Source: Streptomyces indicus (lineage in GTDB: Bacteria > Actinomycetota > Actinomycetes > Streptomycetales > Streptomycetaceae). From it: DNA of 64,000 nt. The notes beneath the pieces were generated by a model. That model was not told the origin of the DNA. It ran no database searches and saw nothing but the letters and a program-made list of their open reading frames with translations. Location of the stretch: contig NZ_FNFF01000005.1 in NCBI RefSeq assembly GCF_900100315.1, forward strand, positions 310,001 to 374,000, written 5' to 3'. A program made the translations under genes and the position numbers. Shown in pieces: positions 58,792-64,000 of this stretch; position 1 is the first letter of the stretch; every line of letters begins with the position of its first letter.

Positions 58792-60767
58792 TGTCGTTGC
58801 CCACGGGCACCGTCCCCGCTCAACTCACCACCCCCACACCCCCGAACGCCGCTCAACTGCCCACCGCCGACGAGGTGGTGGCGCACACCCTGCTCAACTG
58901 CCTGCTGCGCGAGGTCTCCGGACCCGAGCACCAGACCGCCGTCGTCGACGGCCGGCTGCTGCTGCGCCTGCCGAGGGCGGGCGTCCTGCTGCGCGCGGCC
59001 CTGCGCCGCACCTCGCTGCTCGGGGCGCACCGCTTCGCGGGCCCCGTGGAGGTGCAGCAGACGGGCGGCTGGGCCGAGGCCGACTGGCGGCTGCTCGCCC
59101 AGTACACGCAGTGCGAACTGGAGTTGCGCACCGGGGTGCGCAACGAGGAGTTCCTCGACCAGATCGCCTCCAGCCACGAGGGCGTACGCGCCGCACTCGC
59201 CGCCAGGGCCGCAGAGACGGCCGGGTCCGCAGAGTCCGCCAGGTCCGGCGACTCCGCCAGGTCCGGCGAGCCTGCCCGGTCCACCGAGCCCGCCAGGTCA
59301 TGCGAGTCCGCCAAGTCCGTTGAGGACGACACCACTTCGGACCCGGGTGACCCCCTGGCCGCGTATCTCGCCTCCGAGCAGTCGCTCCTGTTCGGCCACC
59401 GCTTCCATCCCACGCCGAAGGCGCGCGGTGGCGACCCCGCGGCCTGGCGCGCGTATGCCCCGGAGGCCGGCGCCTCGTTCCCGTTGCGGCTGTTCGCGGT
59501 ACGGGAGCATCTCGTCGCCGAGGAGACCGCCGAACCCGGCGCCACCGCCCCGCTCGACCGACTGCACCCCGGCGTACCCGAGGGCTACAAGCTGCTGCCC
59601 GCCCACCCCTGGCAGCTCTCCCTGCTCCAGGACCACCCGGCGCTGCGGACCGCACTCGCCGCGGGCGACATCCTGGACCTGGGCACGACCGAGCAGCCCT
59701 TCGCCGCCACCGCCTCCGTGCGCACGCTGTACGACGGGGACACGTTCCTGAAGTTCAGCCTGAACGTGCGCATCACCAACTGCCTGCGCAAGAACGCCAG
59801 TTACGAGCTGTCGGGCGCCGTCGCCCTGACACGCGTTTTGCACGGCGCCCTGACGGACCTCTCCGACCGCCACCCGGGCAGCGCGATGCTCCGCGAGCCC
59901 GCGTACCGCAGCCTCGTCCTGCCGGGCGAGGACGGCCGCCCCGACCAGGCACTCCTCGAAGGCTTCGGCGTGATCGTGCGCGAGGGCCTGTCCCGGCGGC
60001 TGCTGCCGGGCACCACTCCCCTGCTCGCGGGCGCGGTGGCCGACGAGTACCCGACCGGACCCGGCCACCTCGGCCGCCTCCTCGCCGGGGCGGGCCCGGA
60101 GCGGGCGCTCGCCTGGTGGCGGGCGTATCTGAAGCTGCTCGTGCCGCCGGTCCTGGCCGCGTACTTCGAGCACGGCCTGGTCCTGGAACCGCATCTGCAG
60201 AACGTCCTCGTCTGCGTGGACGGCGAGGGCATGCCCGCCCAGGTGCTCTTCCGCGACCTGGAGGGCACCAAGCTGCTGCCCGAGCACCACGCCGACACCC
60301 TCGCCTCGCTGCCGCCCGAGGTGGCGGCGCCCATGACGTACGACGCCCAGCGCGGCTGGGACCGGGTGGTGTACTGCCTCCTGGTCAACCACGTGGCGGA
60401 GATGCTCGCGGCGCTCGCCGACCTGCACCCCGAGACCGAGGCCGCGCTGTGGGCCGAGGTCCGCGCCTCGATCGCCGCGTACGCCGACAGCCGGGAGACC
60501 TGCCCGCCCCGCCTCGCCGCGCTGCTGGCCGGTGTGCCGCTGCCCGCCAAGGCCAATCTGCTCACCCGCTGGGAGCGCAAGGCCGACCGGGCGGCCGGCT
60601 ACGTGCCCCTGCCCTCGCCGCTCGCCGAGGAGGTGCTCTTCGGCGCAAGCGCGACATCGGCGGCTGAAGCGGGCGAAGGTGCGCTCCCGTGCGACGGCAC
60701 CGCGGCCCGACTGCCCCGTACCCGCACGGCGTCCGCCGCCCACGACTCGACCTGGAGCACCCGATGA
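58791..60767 (+). CDS. IucA/IucC NIS synthetase, PvsD-like
   Basis: 658 aa. GGAG 6 nt before ATG 58791 favours this start over ATG 58779. NIS-synthetase hallmarks: GYKLLPAHPWQLSLLQ, KFSLNVRITNCLRKNASYEL, LEPHLQNVLVCVDGEGM and LFRDLEGTKLLPEHH. An extra Ser/Ala/Arg/Glu-rich insert at about residues 140-178, built of degenerate 15-bp repeats at 59215-59325, interrupts the N-terminal domain in a place where homologues have only a short loop. The stop overlaps the decarboxylase ATG by 4 bp. Confidence 0.92.
   Translation: MSLPTGTVPAQLTTPTPPNAAQLPTADEVVAHTLLNCLLREVSGPEHQTAVVDGRLLLRLPRAGVLLRAALRRTSLLGAHRFAGPVEVQQTGGWAEADWRLLAQYTQCELELRTGVRNEEFLDQIASSHEGVRAALAARAAETAGSAESARSGDSARSGEPARSTEPARSCESAKSVEDDTTSDPGDPLAAYLASEQSLLFGHRFHPTPKARGGDPAAWRAYAPEAGASFPLRLFAVREHLVAEETAEPGATAPLDRLHPGVPEGYKLLPAHPWQLSLLQDHPALRTALAAGDILDLGTTEQPFAATASVRTLYDGDTFLKFSLNVRITNCLRKNASYELSGAVALTRVLHGALTDLSDRHPGSAMLREPAYRSLVLPGEDGRPDQALLEGFGVIVREGLSRRLLPGTTPLLAGAVADEYPTGPGHLGRLLAGAGPERALAWWRAYLKLLVPPVLAAYFEHGLVLEPHLQNVLVCVDGEGMPAQVLFRDLEGTKLLPEHHADTLASLPPEVAAPMTYDAQRGWDRVVYCLLVNHVAEMLAALADLHPETEAALWAEVRASIAAYADSRETCPPRLAALLAGVPLPAKANLLTRWERKADRAAGYVPLPSPLAEEVLFGASATSAAEAGEGALPCDGTAARLPRTRTASAAHDSTWSTR
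59215..59325 (+). repeat. Degenerate 15-bp repeats coding a Ser/Ala/Arg/Glu-rich insert
   Basis: Seven or so degenerate units of about 15 bp around GCCAGGTCCGGCGAG encode an ARSGE/ARSTE-like pentapeptide series inside the second synthetase gene. The reading frame is kept, so length change would only alter a loop. Confidence 0.7.
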
Positions 60768-61993
60768 CCGCCCCCACCGAGCAGGTCCGCCGGCGCGCCC
60801 TGAGCCTGCCCTTCGAGGAACTGCCTGCCTACCTCTACGACGTGGACGCCCTGCGCACCCACGCCGCCGCCGTCCGGAGCGCCCTGCCCGAGCGTGCCGA
60901 GCTGTACTACGCGGCCAAGGCGAACCCGGAGCCGGAGATCCTCGCGGCGCTCGCCCCGTACGTGGACGGGTACGAGGTGTCCTCGGGCGGTGAACTCGCC
61001 CATGTCGCCAAGGCGGTGCCGGGCAGCGCCCTGGCCTTCGGCGGCCCCGGCAAGACCCCGGCCGAGATCACGGCCGCCCTGGAGCTGGGCGTGGCCCGCT
61101 TCCACGTGGAGAGCGTGTACGAGCTGCGCATGCTCGCCGAGCTGACCGCCCGCGTGGCCCCCGCGTCACGGCCGGGTGTGCTGCTGCGCTTCAACCTGCC
61201 GCTCGCCGACGCCTCGCTCCGGGGCAGCCAGTTGGCGATGGGCGGGCGGCCCACCCCGTTCGGCCTCGACCCCGCCGAGGCGGACACGGTCGTCCGGCTC
61301 CTCACCGACGGCACGTATCCGCAGCTCGAACTCCTGGGCGTACACGCCCATCTGGCCAGCGGCCTGGACGCGGCCGAGCTGCTCGCCTCGGCCGAGGCGG
61401 TCGTGGCGTGGTCGCTCGGCCTGGCGGAGCGGCACGGTGTGCGGTTCCGCGAGGTCAACGTCGGCGGCGGCATGGACGTGGACTACGCGCGCCCCGAGGA
61501 GCGCTTCGACTGGGCGGCGTACGGCGCAGGGCTCTCCCGACTCCTCGACCGGCACCCGGAGTTGACACTCCGCATCGAGCCGGGGCGGGCCCTGACCGCC
61601 TACTGCGGCTGGTACGCGACCGAGGTGCTCGATGTGAAGCCCAGCCACGGCGAGGAGTTCGCGGTGGTCCGCGGCGGCACCCACCATCTGCGTACCCCCG
61701 CGACCAAGGGGCACGACCAGCCCTGCACGGTGCTCAGGAGCGACCGCCCCTGGCCGCACCCGTGGCCCCGCTCGGCGGCCACGGGCGAACGGGTGACCTT
61801 CGCGGGTCAGCTGTGCACGCCCAAGGACGTGCTGTCCCGGGGTGTGCCCGCTGCCGGTCTGCGGGCCGGGGACCGGGTGGCCTTCGCGCTGGCGGGCGCG
61901 TACGCGTGGAACATCTCGCACCACGACTTCCTGATGCATCCGCGGCCGACGTTCCACTTCCTGCGGGCGGAGGGGCACGGCGCGGAGGCCTGA
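60764..61993 (+). CDS. PLP fold-III decarboxylase, PvsE-like
   Basis: 409 aa of the diaminopimelate/ornithine decarboxylase family. PLP lysine in ELYYAAKANPEPEIL (about residue 52), GYEVSSGGELAHVAKA, HAHLASGLDAAEL, the Gly loop NVGGGMDVDY, EPGRALTAYCGWY and the active-site Cys region FAGQLCTPKDVLS. In vibrioferrin and staphyloferrin B synthesis the homologues (PvsE, SbnH) decarboxylate a citryl-amino-acid intermediate; here the same step is inferred. It is the last gene of the operon; an 18-bp repeat overlaps its stop codon. Confidence 0.9.
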   Translation: MTAPTEQVRRRALSLPFEELPAYLYDVDALRTHAAAVRSALPERAELYYAAKANPEPEILAALAPYVDGYEVSSGGELAHVAKAVPGSALAFGGPGKTPAEITAALELGVARFHVESVYELRMLAELTARVAPASRPGVLLRFNLPLADASLRGSQLAMGGRPTPFGLDPAEADTVVRLLTDGTYPQLELLGVHAHLASGLDAAELLASAEAVVAWSLGLAERHGVRFREVNVGGGMDVDYARPEERFDWAAYGAGLSRLLDRHPELTLRIEPGRALTAYCGWYATEVLDVKPSHGEEFAVVRGGTHHLRTPATKGHDQPCTVLRSDRPWPHPWPRSAATGERVTFAGQLCTPKDVLSRGVPAAGLRAGDRVAFALAGAYAWNISHHDFLMHPRPTFHFLRAEGHGAEA

Positions 61994-62050
61994 TCCGGCG
62001 TGGAGGCCTGACCCGGCGTGGAAGCCTGACCTGCTGGGGAAGCCTGACCC
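61979..62050. repeat. 18-bp tandem repeat across the decarboxylase stop codon
   Basis: Four units of about 18 bp (61979-61996, 61997-62014, 62015-62032, 62033-62050; consensus GGCGTGGAAGCCTGACCC) run from the last codons past the stop at 61991-61993. A decayed fifth copy follows. Expansion of the gene end is the likely origin. Confidence 0.85.
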
Positions 62051-62075
62051 CGCCGCGGAAGGCTGCCCCCGCAGT

Positions 62076-62978
62076 TCAGACCGTGCCCGACTCCTCGTCC
62101 CCGTCCGGCTGTTCCGCCGCGCCCGCCACGCGCCGCAGGGCGGGCAGCACCGGCAGGATCGCCGCGGTCGGCGCGGTCGGCGCGGGCGCGGGAGCGGCGT
62201 CGCGTCGGCACAGGAGCGCGTCGGGGTCGTCCACGGGAGTCTGGAGGCTGTACCCCTCCGGGCAGGACGGTCCGGTGGCCCCGGGCGGACCGGCCGGACC
62301 CTGGGCGCCCTGTGGTCCCGGGTCACCCTGCGGTCCCGCGTCGCCGCGCTCACCCTTCGCCCCGGTCTCGCCAGCAGGACCTGCGGGGCCGGGTGCGCCG
62401 CCGGGACCCGGCGGGCCCGCGGGACCCTCCGGACCCGCGGCTCCGTCCGCTCCGTCCGCGCCGGCCGGACCGGGCGCCCCGCTCGGGCCCGCCTCCCCCG
62501 GGACACCCTCCGGACCGACCGCGCCGGGCAAGCCCTCAGGCCCTTGCAGACCCGGCACACCCGCCTCACCGCGCGCGCCCGGTCGCCCGCTCTCGCCCGC
62601 CTTGCCCGGCGCTCCGGGTGCGCCCGCGGGGATACGGATCCGGGCGAGCAGGTCGTCCACGGCCACCGACGGGTCGGGGGCCGCGGGCGTCCCGCCGCTC
62701 GCCTCGACCTGTGCGCGCAGGGTGCGGACGTCCTCGGCGAGGGTGGACAGGGCCTCGCCCCGGCGTGCTGCCTCCTCGGCCATCCGGTCGGCCCGGCGCT
62801 CGCCGGAGTCGATCCGCGCCCACAGGATCACCGCGACCCCGGAGAGCGCGATCAGCACGCAGACGAGGAAGATCTTGCGCCAGCGCAGGGCGAGCATCCG
62901 CTCGATACGGGTCACCGGGGGCCTCCGGGCGGGGAGTGGGCCGTGCAGCGGCAGCGGGTCGGGGGGTGCGGTGGTCAC
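62076..62978 (-). CDS. Membrane-anchored collagen-like protein
   Basis: 300 aa. Cytoplasmic N-terminus, one membrane segment (IFLVCVLIALSGVAVILWA, about residues 36-54), then a coiled-coil stretch (ERRADRMAEEAARRGEALST). A Gly-X-Y tract of about 40 triplets spans residues 118-238 (for example GPAGPPGPGGAPGPAGPAGE). The tail holds two cysteines (SCPEG, LLCRR) and a Pro/Ala stretch. A trimeric, outward-facing stalk is expected. Its GTG/ATG end overlaps the stop of the small partner gene (62975-62978). Confidence 0.85.
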   Translation of the reverse strand: MTTAPPDPLPLHGPLPARRPPVTRIERMLALRWRKIFLVCVLIALSGVAVILWARIDSGERRADRMAEEAARRGEALSTLAEDVRTLRAQVEASGGTPAAPDPSVAVDDLLARIRIPAGAPGAPGKAGESGRPGARGEAGVPGLQGPEGLPGAVGPEGVPGEAGPSGAPGPAGADGADGAAGPEGPAGPPGPGGAPGPAGPAGETGAKGERGDAGPQGDPGPQGAQGPAGPPGATGPSCPEGYSLQTPVDDPDALLCRRDAAPAPAPTAPTAAILPVLPALRRVAGAAEQPDGDEESGTV

Positions 62979-63247
62979 TGGGTTCCCCCGAGCCGGTGCA
63001 CGTCGAGCCGCAGCCGTGCGATCTCGGTCTGGTCGGCGGCGTGCCGGGTGGTCAACTCGTCGATGCGCGAGTCGCGTTCGGCGACGAGCCGTTCCAGACG
63101 GTCGCGCTCCGTCTGCAGGCGTTCGGTCAGACTCGAGTACCCGGTGAGCGCGTTCTCGCCGCGCTTTCCGAGGTACGCCACGAGTGCCGCGCCCAGTACG
63201 CCCGCACAGGCCAGTAACGAGCCGAGCAGGGTGGTGCCGGCGTCCAA
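62975..63247 (-). CDS. Small membrane coiled-coil protein paired with the collagen-like gene
   Basis: 90 aa. One N-terminal membrane segment (LLGSLLACAGVLGAALVAYL) is followed by a single long coiled coil (LTERLQTERDRLERLVAERD SR...). GGAGG precedes ATG 63247. It looks like holin/spanin-type or cell-wall-attached small proteins of actinobacteria but has no diagnostic motif. Translational coupling suggests it works with the collagen-like protein. Confidence 0.7.
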   Translation of the reverse strand: MDAGTTLLGSLLACAGVLGAALVAYLGKRGENALTGYSSLTERLQTERDRLERLVAERDSRIDELTTRHAADQTEIARLRLDVHRLGGTQ

Positions 63248-63476
63248 GGAGTGCCTCCTACGTGACCACCGGCTGACGCCGGCGGGAACTCTCGCCGGAA
63301 CAACGAGGCTGCGGCCGGGTGGTTTGCCGGGGAGAGTCCGATACCTCCGGAAAGGTGCTGACGGCGCGTCAGTTGCCGCGCGCCGCCCGGACGCGGATCC
63401 GCGGCGCGCCTGCGCGACCCGGGATCAGTGGCTACGTTGAGGCCTCGGAGCGGAAGATCGACCGACGGAGGCGGGC

Positions 63477-64000
63477 ATGGCGGGGAAGGCAGGGAAGGCG
63501 GGCATGGCGGGGAAGGCGGGCATGAAGGGCACGAAGAAGGCGAAGGTGCCGCGCGCGGCGTACGAGAGCGAACTGCTGCGCCTCCAGATCGAGTTGGTCA
63601 AGCTCCAGGAGTGGGTGCGGGCCGAGGGCGCGCGCGTGGTGGTGGTCTTCGAGGGGCGGGACGCGGCCGGCAAGGGCGGCACCATCAAGCGCTTCGCCGA
63701 GCACCTCAACCCGCGCGTCGCCCGGATCGCCGCGCTGCCGAAGCCGACCGAGCGCGAGCGCACCCAATGGTACTTCCAGCGCTACATCGAGCACCTCCCC
63801 GCGGCGGGCGAGATCGTCCTGTTCGACCGCAGCTGGTACAACCGCGCCGGGGTCGAGCACGTCATGGGTTTCTGCACCAAGGAGGAGTACCAGCGGTTCC
63901 TGCGCCAGTGCCCGGTCTTCGAGCGGATGCTGGTCGAGGACGGGATCGTGCTGCGCAAGTACTGGTTCTCGGTGAGCGACACCGAACAGCAGGAGCGCTT
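63477..64000 (+). CDS. ppk2: Polyphosphate kinase 2 (PPK2), 3' part beyond the window
   Basis: The visible 174 codons begin with a Lys/Gly/Ala-repeat arm (MAGKAGKAGMAGKAGMKGTK) and then PPK2 proper: SELLRLQIELVKLQEWVR, Walker A VVFEGRDAAGKGGTIKRF, Walker B-type IVLFDRSWYNRAGVEHVMGF and RKYWFSVSDTEQQERF. The enzyme transfers phosphate between polyphosphate and nucleotides. GGAGG 5 nt before ATG 63477 fixes the start, though in-frame ATGs at 63504 and 63522 also follow GGCGGGC-like sites. Confidence 0.93.
   Translation, partial: MAGKAGKAGMAGKAGMKGTKKAKVPRAAYESELLRLQIELVKLQEWVRAEGARVVVVFEGRDAAGKGGTIKRFAEHLNPRVARIAALPKPTERERTQWYFQRYIEHLPAAGEIVLFDRSWYNRAGVEHVMGFCTKEEYQRFLRQCPVFERMLVEDGIVLRKYWFSVSDTEQQER

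Noticed and set aside
59215..59325. Repeat insert in the second synthetase as a frameshift
   Set aside because: The frame continues without interruption into the conserved NIS-synthetase core, so the gene is intact.
54500..60700. Long open frames on the minus strand opposite the siderophore genes
   Set aside because: They are antisense shadows caused by 95 % G/C third positions: rich in Arg/Pro/Ala, no ribosome binding sites, and mutually incompatible with the clear plus-strand domains.

Overview
The window is about 72-75 % G+C, with codon third positions almost all G or C, divergent regulator/target pairs, leaderless-looking promoters, SbcCD, a GntP/GntK gluconate operon, MEDS/STAS anti-sigma-like proteins and several IclR, Lrp, TetR and LysR regulators. 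This is the profile of a Streptomyces-type actinomycete chromosome arm. No rRNA, tRNA, CRISPR array, intact insertion sequence or prophage core was found.

Layout. 1-2.2 kb: the edge of an unrecognised gene and a membrane-anchored ACT-GNAT fusion. 2.1-7.9 kb: two Lrp/AsnC regulators, each divergent from a sulfur-related enzyme (a PLP trans-sulfuration enzyme and a rhodanese), plus a DUF885 protein and an SDR. 8-12.5 kb: a conserved small protein and SbcC/SbcD. 12.7-19.6 kb: single housekeeping-like genes (cupin, YigZ, a FecB-like protein with no export signal, CoA-binding protein, thioesterase), a STAS + MEDS/HATPase pair, and an epimerase/TetR pair around two near-identical palindromic operators. 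19.6-26.4 kb: small proteins, an SNase-like nuclease, a P1B-4 metal ATPase with a divergent ArsR, a methyltransferase, a cysteine-free L32 paralogue behind a Zur-box-like site, TerB and VOC proteins. 26.8-27.8 kb: an MFS fragment and a LysR fragment joined head to head, best read as a deletion scar. 27.8-30.6 kb: gntR/gntK/gntP. 30.7-34.9 kb: SDR, VOC, two DHFR-like proteins, SnoaL-like and LysR.

34.9-46.7 kb is a carbohydrate island: two IclR regulators, a lipoprotein-type sugar ABC importer without its ATPase, a secreted GH16 glycanase, and a four-gene minus-strand set (enolase-superfamily dehydratase/racemase, DHDPS-type aldolase, SDR, FAD oxidoreductase with a discoidin-like tail). The parts fit secretion of a glycanase, import of the products and non-phosphorylative degradation of a sugar acid. 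46.8-49 kb holds a TetR and a saccharopine-dehydrogenase-like enzyme.

49-62 kb is the most interesting part, an iron locus. Two clear DmdR/IdeR-type iron boxes lie between a FhuF-like ferric reductase (minus strand) and a plus-strand run of two FecCD permeases, a tiny repeat-containing coupled ORF, the ATPase and a siderophore-binding lipoprotein. It continues into five tightly packed genes in the order ATP-grasp ligase, IucA/IucC synthetase, MFS exporter, IucA/IucC synthetase, PLP decarboxylase. This is the gene order of the vibrioferrin operon pvsABCDE of Vibrio, here in an actinomycete and next to its own ABC importer. 62-64 kb: a collagen-like membrane protein with a small coiled-coil partner, and the start of a PPK2 polyphosphate kinase.
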